A DNA stretch of 46,657 nucleotides from JBAZGG01 sp041653015 (lineage in GTDB: Bacteria; Bacillota_I; Bacilli_A; RFN20; CAG-826): positions 1 through 46,657 of the forward strand of contig JBAZGG010000009.1 in NCBI GenBank assembly GCA_041653015.1, read 5' to 3'. A program made the translations under genes and the position numbers. A model generated the notes under the pieces. It worked only from the letters and a program-made list of their open reading frames with translations. It was not told the origin of the DNA and did not search any database. Shown here one piece after another: positions 1 through 8,440 of this stretch. Each line of letters begins with the position of its first letter. Position 1 is the stretch's first letter.

Positions 1-50
1 TGGGTGGAGTGATAATTCTCACGATGAAGAACAAGCACAGAGAAGAATAG
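1..50 (+). CDS. 3' end of an upstream nuclease paralogue (partial)
   Basis: Only the last 15 codons and the TAG stop (48-50) are inside the window. They encode a basic tail identical to the C-terminus of the EndA/NucM-type nuclease at 239-2248, and the DNA matches 2199-2248 base for base. The gene upstream is therefore most likely a tandem paralogue of that membrane-anchored nuclease, or at least shares its C-terminal anchor. Nothing can be said about its N-terminal part from this window. Confidence 0.75.
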   Translation, partial: GGVIILTMKNKHREE

Positions 51-68
51 GTGATTTAGACGATAAAT

Positions 69-95
69 AAAAGGCATGTTTCTATGCCTTTTTTC
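69..95 (+). terminator. Rho-independent terminator of the upstream nuclease copy
   Basis: Stem AAGGCAT (71-77) pairs with ATGCCTT (84-90) and is followed by a T-rich run. It is nearly identical to the terminator at 2267-2293, the only differences being two loop/stem bases. Confidence 0.8.
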
Positions 96-238
96 TTTAA
101 AATGATGATAGAGTTTCCGATTTTTTAACATATAATAATTCCATTGAAAAATGGAACAGGCAGAGAATTTGTTGAAAAACCTGTATAATAAAAATAAGAT
201 AATATACAGTTACTTTTGCAGACATATGAAAGGTGATT

Positions 239-2248
239 ATGAATAGAATTATTAAATTTATCTCCGGTTTCGCGATCTCTTTTGCAATTGCGATTCCAAT
301 CGCTTTCGCTTGTTCATTAGCAAAGCAAGACGAAATGTCTCAAACCTTTGCTGCTTATTCCGATGTCGATGCGGAGAGTTATTACGACACTGGTGTGACT
401 ATCAGTGGGACGACAAAAAATATCAGCCGAACAAAATCGGGTTCCGCTGAAGCGACGACGAGCCTACTATACGACGTCCACGAATTGATGGGTTTTTCAC
501 ATCGATTCTATAATTCATACACTAATTTAACAACTATGACGGCTATCACTGATGCCGATCCAGATATTCCCGGAAACATTATTTTGCTATATTCCCGAAA
601 TTCCGTCTATGGAGGATGGATACCAAATTGCTGGAATCGCGAGCACGTCTGGTGCCAGTCTCTCAGCTATTGGGGAACGGAAACCGGTCCAGGATCTGAC
701 ATTCATCATCTTCGACCGGCAACAAGTTCGTTAAATTCCACGAGAAACAACAATCCTTATGGAATTGTGGCGACACATGATTCATCAACAGCGTTCGACA
801 CCACTGATTGTTGGTTAGGAAACGACTCATTAAGCGCAACAGTATTTGAACCAGCTAACTCTATTAAAGGTGATATCGCAAGAATATTGATGTATATGTA
901 TGCTTCATACGATACTGCAACTAATTTCACCACATATTCACACGATGGCTCTCTCTCGATTTCTTCAATTGTTAGCGCTTCATCTGAAAGCGCAGTTTGG
1001 GACATGCTCGTCGACTGGTCGGAATCCGATCCAATCGATTACTCGGAGATAGTGAGAAATAACGAAGCGGCTAAAATAACTGGCAATCGAAATGCCTTCG
1101 TCGACCACCCAGAATATGGAGAAGCGATCTGGGGAACGGGATATGGACTTTCATTGACCACTAGCAATTTTACAATAGCCACAAACGGCACTAAAACGCT
1201 AGGCGCTTATATCCAAGGCGGAGGAACATTGGGTTCCGTCGCATGGTCGAGCAGCGATACTTCGGTGGCGACAGTATCTTCTAGCGGCGTCGTCTCTGGT
1301 GTCGGCAACGGCATCGCCTATATCACCGCCACTTCAACCTATGGCGGAAAGACATATTCTTCTCGCAGTGTGGCGATAGTCGGAACAGGCTATCAATCAT
1401 CATATATCACTCCCGGAGTTCGCTATCGAGTAACAGGAGCTAGTTCAGCTGATTATAGCAATGCCACGACACAGAGCAGCGTCTCCTTCGATCAAACATA
1501 TTCATCTTTAGGACAGGCAACCGGTGGAAACTCTTTCACATTGACTGTAAATAGTTTTAATAAGACCGTCTCAAAGGTTTCCTTGTTCATGCATTCAAAT
1601 CAAAGCTCCGGCAACGGCACGATTACGATTACTGTCGGTGGAAGCACGTGGGCATCTGGACAGTTTTACGGAGTGTCTGATCGATACACCGCTTCCTATC
1701 GATATCTCGATTTCACCAATGATGCAGCTCCAATAAAAACGGGCACGATTGTTGTTTCTATCAGCTGTTCAACGAATTCGCTATATTTCGAAGATGCTCT
1801 GATTGACTATGCAGAAAGAACATCCTCACAGCAAACCGATGCGCAAAATTGGGCGCAATCATTCATCAGCGGTACCGCCGCGGAGTGTTCAAACCTCAAT
1901 GTGACCACTTCGACATGGGCGAGTTTTGCCTCTTCTTATAGCGCGTTGAGCAGCGATGCTAAAGATTACTTCTACGATCATAAAGCTGACTCTGGTGAAA
2001 CAGACATCTATGCGGCGTCGAGAAGATATCTATTCATCATCACAAAATATACTTCCTATTCTCATTTCATCGTCAACTCCACAGGTGATATCTATGAAGC
2101 GCCTTATATCAACAGCAATCTCGATGATGCCGAAAGATATAATGGCAACACTTTGATGAGCATCGCCGTCATATCTTCAATCGCTCTCTTCGCCCTCATG
2201 GGTGGAGTGATAATTCTCACGATGAAGAACAAGCACAGAGAAGAATAG
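239..2248 (+). CDS. Secreted, membrane-anchored endonuclease I (EndA/NucM family) with Ig-like domain
   Basis: This is a 669-residue extracellular nuclease. ATG 239 is chosen over GTG 233 because GAAAGG (228-233) sits 5 bases before it. An N-terminal signal sequence covers about residues 1-30. The endonuclease I core (about 60-290) carries the signature W-N-R-E-H-V-W, then D-I-H-H-L-R-P, then N-S-T-R-N-N-N-P-Y-G; in the Vibrio Vvn/EndA family the Glu-His pair and the distal Asn bind the catalytic metal. A bacterial Ig-like (BIG2) domain follows at about 305-385, then a beta-rich domain of unknown role (about 395-520). The protein ends with one membrane helix and a basic tail, an anchor instead of an LPXTG motif. 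Family members cut DNA non-specifically, so nutrient scavenging or biofilm DNA degradation is the likely role. The gene has a tandem paralogue just upstream. Confidence 0.88.
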   Translation: MNRIIKFISGFAISFAIAIPIAFACSLAKQDEMSQTFAAYSDVDAESYYDTGVTISGTTKNISRTKSGSAEATTSLLYDVHELMGFSHRFYNSYTNLTTMTAITDADPDIPGNIILLYSRNSVYGGWIPNCWNREHVWCQSLSYWGTETGPGSDIHHLRPATSSLNSTRNNNPYGIVATHDSSTAFDTTDCWLGNDSLSATVFEPANSIKGDIARILMYMYASYDTATNFTTYSHDGSLSISSIVSASSESAVWDMLVDWSESDPIDYSEIVRNNEAAKITGNRNAFVDHPEYGEAIWGTGYGLSLTTSNFTIATNGTKTLGAYIQGGGTLGSVAWSSSDTSVATVSSSGVVSGVGNGIAYITATSTYGGKTYSSRSVAIVGTGYQSSYITPGVRYRVTGASSADYSNATTQSSVSFDQTYSSLGQATGGNSFTLTVNSFNKTVSKVSLFMHSNQSSGNGTITITVGGSTWASGQFYGVSDRYTASYRYLDFTNDAAPIKTGTIVVSISCSTNSLYFEDALIDYAERTSSQQTDAQNWAQSFISGTAAECSNLNVTTSTWASFASSYSALSSDAKDYFYDHKADSGETDIYAASRRYLFIITKYTSYSHFIVNSTGDIYEAPYINSNLDDAERYNGNTLMSIAVISSIALFALMGGVIILTMKNKHREE

Positions 2249-2266
2249 GTGATTTAGACGATAAAT

Positions 2267-2293
2267 AAAAGGCATGTTTTCATGCCTTTTTTC
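2267..2293. terminator. Terminator between the nuclease and pepP (convergent)
   Basis: Stem AAGGCATG (2269-2276) and CATGCCTT (2281-2288) enclose a four-base loop, followed by T-rich sequence on the plus strand and preceded by an A-run. It can serve the nuclease gene and possibly the opposing peptidase gene, which ends at 2310. Confidence 0.8.
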
Positions 2294-2309
2294 TTTAAAA
2301 TGATAACAG

Positions 2310-3569
2310 TTATTCTTTTGTCGCTAAGATTTTTTCGATGTCTTCTATTTCTTTAATGATATCCTTTGAGAGACATTCACTGCCAATTGGAGTGACGAGC
2401 ACATCATCCTCAACGCGAACACCGATGTCTAGATCTTTAAAATATAAACCTGGCTCAACAGTGATTATCATGCCGGGCTCCAGCACTCTATTGCGATCAA
2501 AAATATCGTGGACATCAAGCCCTAGAGAATGAGATACATTATGATAATAGACATTTTTAATGTCTTCCTTTTTCAGAATCAATCCTTTGTTAACGCATTC
2601 GGCGGCTAAAAAATCGATGGTGAACTCTTGAAGTTCGAGCAGAGTTAATCCAGGGCGAACATAGTTGATCACAGCTTTATTGCATTCGAGAACAATCTTG
2701 TATATTTTCCTTTGAATTGTAGAGAACTTGCCATTGACAGGATATGTTCTAGAAATATCGGCGTTATAACAGCCAACAGACGCTCCTAAATCGAGGAGAA
2801 CGAGGTCGTTGCGGCCGAGCATGTCACTCGCTTCAGGATAATGGAGGATGACACCATTTTTTCCTGAGGCGCATATCGTATCGAAAGCTACTTCGCCACC
2901 ATTGTCTTTGATTTCGTGTTCAAAAGCGTTGACTAAATTATACTCATAGAGGCCAGGTTCAAGAATCGTTAAAATCTTCTGCAAACCGATTTCGGTTATT
3001 TTAATCGCTTCTTTTGTCAAGGAGACTTCGTATTCGCTCTTGATGGAACGAAAATTTATGAAAAGAGGCATAACATCAATAATATTAAGCCCTTTATACA
3101 TCTGTTCTAACTCGCTTTTTAACTCGCGAGTGGTCTTGCGATCGTCAATCTTCAATTCATCATCCAAATCTAAATAAAGAGTGTTTATTTCCCCATATTG
3201 ATAATCATTAGGATTGAGAACTGAATCGAGTTTTGGCAAAAGAGAGTTGGTAAACAATATGGAAGAGATACCACTCGATTGTTTTGCATCGAGAGTGCTC
3301 ATTCTCTTTCCGACCCACTTCTCCTTTAACTCATCAGGCTCAAGAATGAACAGATAAGTTTTTACATCCGAATCACTTTTTATCATGAGAAGGATGGTCT
3401 CCTCTTGTCTAATTCCCGTCAAATAGTAAAAATTTCTATTCACGGCGAACGGATAGGCTGAATCTGCACTTCTTTTTCTCGCTTTGCCAGCATAGAGAAG
3501 CAAAGCGGAGTTATCTTCCATCGCTGCCGCAAGTCGAGTTCGGCGATCAACGTATTCACTTTTCATCAT
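2310..3569 (-). CDS. pepP: M24 metallopeptidase, Xaa-Pro aminopeptidase type (PepP)
   Basis: The 419-residue protein has the two-domain layout of aminopeptidase P: an N-terminal AMP_N domain (about 1-150) and a C-terminal pita-bread M24 catalytic domain. The five metal ligands are visible in order: two Asp in L-D-L-G-A-S-V-G-C-Y-N-A-D-I-S-R-T, the His of H-N-V-S-H-S-L-G, the Glu of V-E-P-G-L, and the Glu of R-V-E-D-D. It should remove N-terminal residues preceding proline in cytosolic peptides. The start overlaps the end of yigZ by 14 bases, so the two are probably co-translated; GAGG inside the end of yigZ serves either of two consecutive ATG codons (3569 or 3566). The exact peptide specificity is inferred from the family. 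Confidence 0.87.
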   Translation of the reverse strand: MMKSEYVDRRTRLAAAMEDNSALLLYAGKARKRSADSAYPFAVNRNFYYLTGIRQEETILLMIKSDSDVKTYLFILEPDELKEKWVGKRMSTLDAKQSSGISSILFTNSLLPKLDSVLNPNDYQYGEINTLYLDLDDELKIDDRKTTRELKSELEQMYKGLNIIDVMPLFINFRSIKSEYEVSLTKEAIKITEIGLQKILTILEPGLYEYNLVNAFEHEIKDNGGEVAFDTICASGKNGVILHYPEASDMLGRNDLVLLDLGASVGCYNADISRTYPVNGKFSTIQRKIYKIVLECNKAVINYVRPGLTLLELQEFTIDFLAAECVNKGLILKKEDIKNVYYHNVSHSLGLDVHDIFDRNRVLEPGMIITVEPGLYFKDLDIGVRVEDDVLVTPIGSECLSKDIIKEIEDIEKILATKE

Positions 3570-4170
3570 TCATTTCCTCAACTCTCTTAAGTTTTACTAT
3601 ATTATCTATTTTAATATGATTTAAGAAAGAGTTAAGCAGAATCGCATTAATTTCTTTTTTGCTCACCAAATTTAATGCAATTGTTTCTCCATAAACGATA
3701 TTTTCAAGGGTGAAATCGTTCTTGGATGATAATTTTAGCAACTCATAGAACAAATCATAATTAGGAAGCGTAATCGCGTATGAATTGAGTTCCACTATCT
3801 GCCCAATCTCAGCTTTTTTAATAGAGTTTAAAGCCGTATCGACATAAGTCCGCAAAAGGAGTCCAACTCCAAGCTTTATTCCACCAAAATAGCGGACCGT
3901 GATCAATCCAACATCATCTAGGCAATTCTTTTCGAGCAATTCTAAAATGGGGCGACCAGCCGTTCCGTGAGGTTCTCCATCATCGCTGCTGTGCTTAATG
4001 CCATCGATGATATAGGCATAGCAATAATGCTTAGCATCAGGAAAAGATTTTTTGATTCGCGTCAATTCATCTTTGAAACATGCTGTGCCATCAGCGTGGA
4101 ATAATACCGAAATAAAGACTGATCTCTTGATTTCACTCTGATATATGCTGCGGTTAATCGGTGACTTCAT
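3556..4170 (-). CDS. yigZ: YigZ/IMPACT family protein (UPF0029)
   Basis: The 204-residue protein has the YigZ signature: H-Y-C-Y-A-Y, then S-D-D-G-E-P-H-G-T-A-G-R-P-I, then R-Y-F-G-G-I-K-L-G. This is the conserved N-terminal IMPACT domain, followed by a small ferredoxin-like C-terminal domain. In eukaryotes IMPACT modulates GCN2; in bacteria the role is unsettled, with translation or stress links proposed. It is the first gene of a two-gene operon with pepP. No Shine-Dalgarno is visible before ATG 4170. Instead a -10-like TAGTAT (4177-4182 on the minus strand) ends six bases before the start codon, suggesting a leaderless message. The 73-base gap to the divergent CPBP gene holds both promoters. 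Confidence 0.88.
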   Translation of the reverse strand: MKSPINRSIYQSEIKRSVFISVLFHADGTACFKDELTRIKKSFPDAKHYCYAYIIDGIKHSSDDGEPHGTAGRPILELLEKNCLDDVGLITVRYFGGIKLGVGLLLRTYVDTALNSIKKAEIGQIVELNSYAITLPNYDLFYELLKLSSKNDFTLENIVYGETIALNLVSKKEINAILLNSFLNHIKIDNIVKLKRVEEMNDEK

Positions 4171-4243
4171 TCATATATACTATATTATAATCTAGGTATA
4201 TTTTTTAAATCTTTTTACTAGTATAATTTACCTAAGGTCAATT

Positions 4244-5107
4244 ATGTTTAAAACGATCAAGTGCCCAAATTGCGGACAAGCGTTTGATGAATATGCTTCG
4301 CAATGCCCAAATTGTCAAAGCGACAACGATGGTAAGTCTAAGAGCAAAGTGAGAAGAATGCATTTCGTGGCTTCTCTCAAACAGCTGCTCCTTTTTCTCG
4401 CTGGGTGGGGTGGATTAAAAATCATCGCCCTTCTCGTGCGATCGATCATCGAAATGATTGGGAAGAGCGTCTATCAAGGCGACGCTGATAGCCTATCCGA
4501 TTTTTTGAATTCAAATAAAGTCGGTATGATCATCAATTCTTTAGCATATGTCATCATCTTTGTCGGACTGTTGGCCATTCTGTGGAACGATATCTTTCCT
4601 CTCGCCAAGGAATTCAAAAAAATTAGACCTTTCATCTACGGAATTGGATATGGATTACTCATCACTGCTGTTACGATTGGCTATACTTTATTGCTGAAAG
4701 CTTGCGGAATTGAATTTAGCGACAACGGAAATGAGAGCGCTATTTCAACATACATGATCGCTTACCCGACTCTATCGGTACTCATTTTTGTTATCCTCGG
4801 CCCAATCGTCGAGGAATTAGTGTATAGAGTCGGTCTCTTTGCGTTTTTGTATCGCATCAACAAATATCTCGCTTATGTCGTTGCAGCTCTCGTCTTCGGT
4901 TTAATCCACATGTCGTTTAATTTTAGCGATATCAATGTCTTTTTAAATGAATTAATAAATATCCCTTCATACATATTTGCCGGTGTAGTGCTATGCTACA
5001 TCTACTCAAAGGAAGGGTTCGCTTGTTCGACATACGCTCACATCACAAATAATCTCGTCGCGTTTATCGCCACACTCGTATCTCATTATGCAGGAGCATC
5101 ACGATGA
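4244..5107 (+). CDS. CPBP-family intramembrane protease with N-terminal zinc ribbon
   Basis: The 287-residue membrane protein starts with a cytosolic zinc ribbon (C7-x2-C10 and C21-x2-C24) and continues with about seven or eight membrane helices. The CPBP (Abi, type II CAAX protease-like) motifs are present: E-E-L-V-Y-R (EExxxR) near residue 190, F-G-L-I-H (FxxxH) near 223, and H-I-T-N-N (HxxxN) near 268. These form the catalytic Glu/His site in Rce1-like enzymes. Bacterial members process peptides such as bacteriocins or act in membrane protein turnover; the substrate here is unknown. AAGG before ATG 4244 is the ribosome binding site. The stop overlaps the next start as ATGA, so it is coupled to the TraX-like gene. 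Confidence 0.85.
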   Translation: MFKTIKCPNCGQAFDEYASQCPNCQSDNDGKSKSKVRRMHFVASLKQLLLFLAGWGGLKIIALLVRSIIEMIGKSVYQGDADSLSDFLNSNKVGMIINSLAYVIIFVGLLAILWNDIFPLAKEFKKIRPFIYGIGYGLLITAVTIGYTLLLKACGIEFSDNGNESAISTYMIAYPTLSVLIFVILGPIVEELVYRVGLFAFLYRINKYLAYVVAALVFGLIHMSFNFSDINVFLNELINIPSYIFAGVVLCYIYSKEGFACSTYAHITNNLVAFIATLVSHYAGASR

Positions 5108-6009
5108 AAATCGACAAAGCACAAATACTATCGTCATTTTGGTTCAAACTGCTCGCCTTACTGACGATGACCATCGATCACGCTGCCATTTTTTTAATGA
5201 TGTATTTGAAAATAGACACCGCTTCTTCTCTATATCCACTATATCTCGCGATGCGCTGCATCGGTCGATTATCATTTCCTCTATTCATATTTCTTCTCGT
5301 CGAAGGCATTTACCACACGAAAAATGTTTGGAATTATATATTCCGATTGTCAATTGTCATGGCGGGAGTATTGGCTGTTTCCATCGCTCTTTATTATGCC
5401 TATAGCAGTCAAAATTTTCAGCTGGACAACGCTTTTATTGACTTGGTTGTCATAGCTCTATTTTTTGCTTGTCTCAAACAGAACGGCTATCGAAAACTGC
5501 TCGCGTTAATTCCTTTTTCATACACTTTGCTCTGCACGATTGTTCCAATAATCGAAAGCCAGAGCGGTATCGCCATTCTATGGCTTCCAGAATATATAAG
5601 AATGCCTTACGCTCTATACGGGTTAGCGCTCGCTGTTTTCTTCTATTTCGCACACCCGCTCGCCCAAAGATTATCAAAGGAATATGTCGTGGCATTGAAC
5701 ACGGATATGGAAACATTTAAGAAAATTCCGTATTATCGCTCTTTAGTTAGTTCAATATGCGTTTTGGGACTGATCGTTGTCAACGTAGTCTTTTGGGTCA
5801 TGTCTTATGTCAATAAGAATTTCGCCTATTTTGGCGACATGGGGATTCAGTCTTGGTCAATATTAGCGGGGCTTATTCTAATTTTGTATAATGGCCGACG
5901 AGGATATGACAAAGGGTGGTTTAAATATGGTGCCTATATGTATTATCCTTTACATCTCATAATCTTATTTGTTATATTTCAACTGGTTTTTATAGGCCAA
6001 CTATTTTAA
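5104..6009 (+). CDS. TraX-family integral membrane protein
   Basis: This is a 301-residue protein with about eight to nine hydrophobic segments. The N-terminal third shows the TraX hallmark pattern K-L-L-A-L-L-T-M-T-I-D-H, then R-C-I-G-R-L-S-F-P-L-F, then L-V-E-G-I-Y-H-T-K-N. TraX was named for F-pilin N-terminal acetylation, and chromosomal TraX proteins in Firmicutes are putative membrane acyltransferases of unknown substrate. There is no conjugation gene nearby, so a role in acylating a cell-surface molecule is more likely than pilin modification (inference). It is co-translated with the CPBP protease (ATGA overlap at 5104-5107) and followed 16 bases later by thioredoxin. Confidence 0.82.
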   Translation: MKIDKAQILSSFWFKLLALLTMTIDHAAIFLMMYLKIDTASSLYPLYLAMRCIGRLSFPLFIFLLVEGIYHTKNVWNYIFRLSIVMAGVLAVSIALYYAYSSQNFQLDNAFIDLVVIALFFACLKQNGYRKLLALIPFSYTLLCTIVPIIESQSGIAILWLPEYIRMPYALYGLALAVFFYFAHPLAQRLSKEYVVALNTDMETFKKIPYYRSLVSSICVLGLIVVNVVFWVMSYVNKNFAYFGDMGIQSWSILAGLILILYNGRRGYDKGWFKYGAYMYYPLHLIILFVIFQLVFIGQLF

Positions 6010-6025
6010 AAGAAAGGAATTACTT

Positions 6026-6328
6026 ATGATTTTACATTTAAAAAACGAAAACTTTGACGATCTTCTAAAGGGGAAGGATGTCCTCGTGGATTTCTTCGCC
6101 ACTTGGTGTGGGCCATGCAAAATGCTCTCTCCAATCGTTGAGGAGGTCGCCGAAGAACACCCAGAGGTATTAGTGATTAAGGTCGATGTCGATGAGCACA
6201 ACGATTTAGCGGCAAAGTTCCAAATCTATGCCGTGCCGACTCTCGTCTTTTTCAAAGATGGGAAGATTCAAAACAAATCATCGGGGTATATGCCTAAGCC
6301 TCAGGTGCTGCGATTTATTAAAAAATAG
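6026..6328 (+). CDS. trxA: Thioredoxin
   Basis: This is a 100-residue classical thioredoxin. The active site W-C-G-P-C follows D-F-F-A-T, and the cis-proline motif V-P-T-L lies about 40 residues later. Length and fold order match TrxA. It reduces cytosolic protein disulfides, normally with thioredoxin reductase, whose gene is not in this window. GAAAGG upstream of ATG 6026 is a good ribosome binding site. It is the third gene of a plus-strand run that begins with the CPBP and TraX-like membrane proteins and is followed by two tRNA genes with their own promoter. Confidence 0.95.
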   Translation: MILHLKNENFDDLLKGKDVLVDFFATWCGPCKMLSPIVEEVAEEHPEVLVIKVDVDEHNDLAAKFQIYAVPTLVFFKDGKIQNKSSGYMPKPQVLRFIKK

Positions 6329-6351
6329 CCTTTTATTTTATGGCGTAACCG

Positions 6352-6360
6352 TGATAGAAT
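6352..6360 (+). promoter_or_regulatory. Extended -10 promoter for the tRNA-Asp/tRNA-Gly pair
   Basis: TGATAGAAT (TGn plus TAGAAT, 6355-6360) lies 15 bases before the mature 5' end of tRNA-Asp. No good -35 is seen, which is typical of extended -10 promoters. Confidence 0.6.
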
Positions 6361-6375
6361 ATTTCTCGGTCTTAA

Positions 6376-6451
6376 GGACCAGTGGTGTAGCGATTAACAT
6401 GTCTCCCTGTCACGGAGAAGATCGCGGGTTTAAGTCCCGTCTGGTCCGCCA
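6376..6451 (+). tRNA. tRNA-Asp (anticodon GTC)
   Basis: The 76-base cloverleaf has acceptor stem GGACCAG/CTGGTCC, an anticodon loop with GTC inside the stem CTCC..GGAG, a T-loop GGTTTAAGTCC, and an encoded CCA end (6449-6451). It is four bases upstream of tRNA-Gly and probably co-transcribed with it. Confidence 0.95.
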
Positions 6452-6455
6452 TAAC

Positions 6456-6529
6456 GCAGGTGTAGTTCAGTGGTAGAACATCAGCCTTCCAAGCTGATTA
6501 TGCGAGTTCGATTCTCGTCACCTGCTCCA
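6456..6529 (+). tRNA. tRNA-Gly (anticodon TCC)
   Basis: The 74-base cloverleaf has acceptor stem GCAGGTG/CACCTGC, anticodon stem CAGCC/AAGCTG around loop TTCCAA (anticodon TCC), T-loop GTTCGATTC, and an encoded CCA end. Confidence 0.95.
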
Positions 6530-6552
6530 GCTGTTAAAATTTCTTCCAAGAT

Positions 6553-6590
6553 TTTCTCGTAAATGAGTAAAACCTACGGGAGATTTTTTT
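6553..6590 (+). terminator. Terminator of the tRNA-Asp/Gly unit
   Basis: TTCTCGTA pairs with TACGGGAGA, with a two-base bulge, across a loop of about 13 bases, followed by seven T's. The bulge and long loop make it an imperfect hairpin. Confidence 0.55.
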
Positions 6591-6655
6591 ATTAAACATA
6601 TATTCAAATTTCAATTCATTGATGGGCATTAGAGAGTGATTTAATCAACAATATC

Positions 6656-7522
6656 TCATGGATAGTAGCCTTTCACGCTGTATAGAGCGTTTAAGATATC
6701 CACTAATTTCATCAGATTATCTTTGCTTTTTATCCCTCTCGCTTCGATGTTCTGATCTCTATATTTGTCGCATCTTTTCTCCACTTCAGATCCATCGAAT
6801 GATGAAAAGACATAGTCAGCAAATTTTTTACCAGCCAATCGCGCTTTTTCAATCATTTCAGCAAAGGCTTCGCGCGAAAAAGAGAATGAGGTGATCCGCT
6901 TATCGAGCGAAAGGGTAACGTCGACGTCGATGACGATGACTCCAGATTTGATGATGTCTCGTGGAGGGCGATATTTTGGATAACAATGAAAGATAATTAT
7001 CATATCTAAATCGAAGTATTGCATAGGATAGACCGGAACATTGTCGGTGGCGCCTCCATCGATAAAGAACATTCCACCTTTGCTTTTCCTTGGACCATTT
7101 ATCAAGGGAAAGGACATCGAGATGTTCAGAGCGCTCTTGGTTTCTGAACGATTCATGTCATTCAGATAGAAGTAAAACGTATCCATGTCGAAAATATGAG
7201 TGCCCGTGACGTATGTAGGTATTCTCATCTCTTCTTTTTCTACCGTCTGAAATACTTCGTTGAACAGTCTTGATTTGATATAGAGTTTGAACGCCTTTAC
7301 AGAATCGCAATCGAATCGTTCATAGAATGAAAGCATGTCTTCATATGTTCCACAGCTAACCGAATACGCGTTTAATGATCCGATGGATGAAGCAGACAGA
7401 ACTTTGATCCTTTCATATCCGACTTTCTCAATCACTTGCTTGGCAAATGATAGCTGTGCCGCTCCGCGAGCAAGACCGCCCGAAAACACTAATCCAATTT
7501 TACTTATTTGGTTGGTTTCCAT
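6656..7522 (-). CDS. Patatin-like phospholipase
   Basis: This 288-residue protein has patatin landmarks: an oxyanion-type loop S-G-G-L-A-R-G near the N-terminus, a nucleophile elbow A-S-S-I-G-S-L-N-A, and the catalytic Asp in I-D-G-G-A-T-D-N-V-P. In the elbow the first Gly of G-x-S-x-G is Ala. The frame is open 54 bases further upstream, but ATG 7522 is preferred because patatins begin within about ten residues of the glycine loop; upstream AGG is rather distant. Family members hydrolyse acyl ester bonds of membrane lipids using a Ser-Asp dyad. It overlaps the end of the zinc-ribbon membrane protein by 23 bases, forming a two-gene operon, so both may act at the membrane. Confidence 0.82.
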   Translation of the reverse strand: METNQISKIGLVFSGGLARGAAQLSFAKQVIEKVGYERIKVLSASSIGSLNAYSVSCGTYEDMLSFYERFDCDSVKAFKLYIKSRLFNEVFQTVEKEEMRIPTYVTGTHIFDMDTFYFYLNDMNRSETKSALNISMSFPLINGPRKSKGGMFFIDGGATDNVPVYPMQYFDLDMIIIFHCYPKYRPPRDIIKSGVIVIDVDVTLSLDKRITSFSFSREAFAEMIEKARLAGKKFADYVFSSFDGSEVEKRCDKYRDQNIEARGIKSKDNLMKLVDILNALYSVKGYYP

Positions 7523-8204
7523 ATCGTTTTTTAACCTGCGAAAGAATCTTGACGGAAAACAATATAGCCATATCAAGAATTAACAATGATGAGAGAACGA
7601 ATGAAGAAAAAACGGTTATTCTCCCGATACTTTGATAATCGCGCAGTGCCATAAATGACAGATCTGGGATTAGAGCAAGAATAAATAAGGTCAATGAAAA
7701 CAGCCAGTGGAATATGCCGCTTAACATAAAACGTATAGGGCGAATATGCTTCCTTGTAATAACGATAAAAAACGCCGCAGATATCGATGATATCACGAGA
7801 TAAATCGGAAAGACAAAATTCAAAATTAATGCCTCATATCGCTGTAGGAATAGACACATGAACACAATGGACATCAATAAAAAGAAATCAATTCTTTCAT
7901 ATGCGGACATCAAAGATGAATGATTGGTGATGACGCTTAAAATCGTGATGATGCCAAACACCATAACAAATGAATACAATGTCAACGTATACCTAAATGC
8001 AAAAAACCAATCGACGATAAATAAGGCGAGAAAGATATTGATTAGGGCGATAGAAATAATCGTCTTGACAGCGATCTCTGCATCGCGGCCGATAGATATC
8101 TCATGAAGCAAAAAATTGTGGCTGCGCTTATTAAATTCGTTCCCACAATATGGGCACTTTTGAACTTTTCCATTATAAACCAGACCACACTTGTTGCATT
8201 TCAT
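7500..8204 (-). CDS. Zinc-ribbon multi-pass membrane protein, unknown function
   Basis: I do not recognise this 234-residue protein as a named family. It begins with a compact zinc ribbon (C3-x2-C6 and C17-x2-C20) and continues with about six hydrophobic helices from residue 45 to the C-terminal region, ending in a short basic tail. It is first in an operon with the patatin gene, overlapping it by 23 bases. The same layout of N-terminal zinc ribbon plus membrane helices occurs in two other proteins here (4244-5107 and 15939-16886). The 236 bases upstream, towards the divergent XRE gene, hold no other gene that I can support. Confidence 0.75.
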   Translation of the reverse strand: MKCNKCGLVYNGKVQKCPYCGNEFNKRSHNFLLHEISIGRDAEIAVKTIISIALINIFLALFIVDWFFAFRYTLTLYSFVMVFGIITILSVITNHSSLMSAYERIDFFLLMSIVFMCLFLQRYEALILNFVFPIYLVISSISAAFFIVITRKHIRPIRFMLSGIFHWLFSLTLFILALIPDLSFMALRDYQSIGRITVFSSFVLSSLLILDMAILFSVKILSQVKKRYGNQPNK

Positions 8205-8440
8205 TTATTTCTTGTTTCTACCATTGATTAATTCATAGATATCTCAAACGAAAGATAATGGTCAAATCCAGCTTCGAATTCTTATGAAAAACATTTGCTG
8301 AAAGCCTTTTTGTAGAATCTTAAACCGAATTTGACCGAAATCACAATAACAATTAAAAGTGCATTTGTCAAATATGGATTACCAGCGTTGATAATGCAAA
8401 ATCAAAATAATGCGTATATTATTCATTTAAAGGAATAATT

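Noticed and set aside
2310..3569. Methionine aminopeptidase instead of PepP
   Set aside because: The long N-terminal AMP_N-like domain and 419-residue length fit aminopeptidase P rather than the ~250-residue methionine aminopeptidase.
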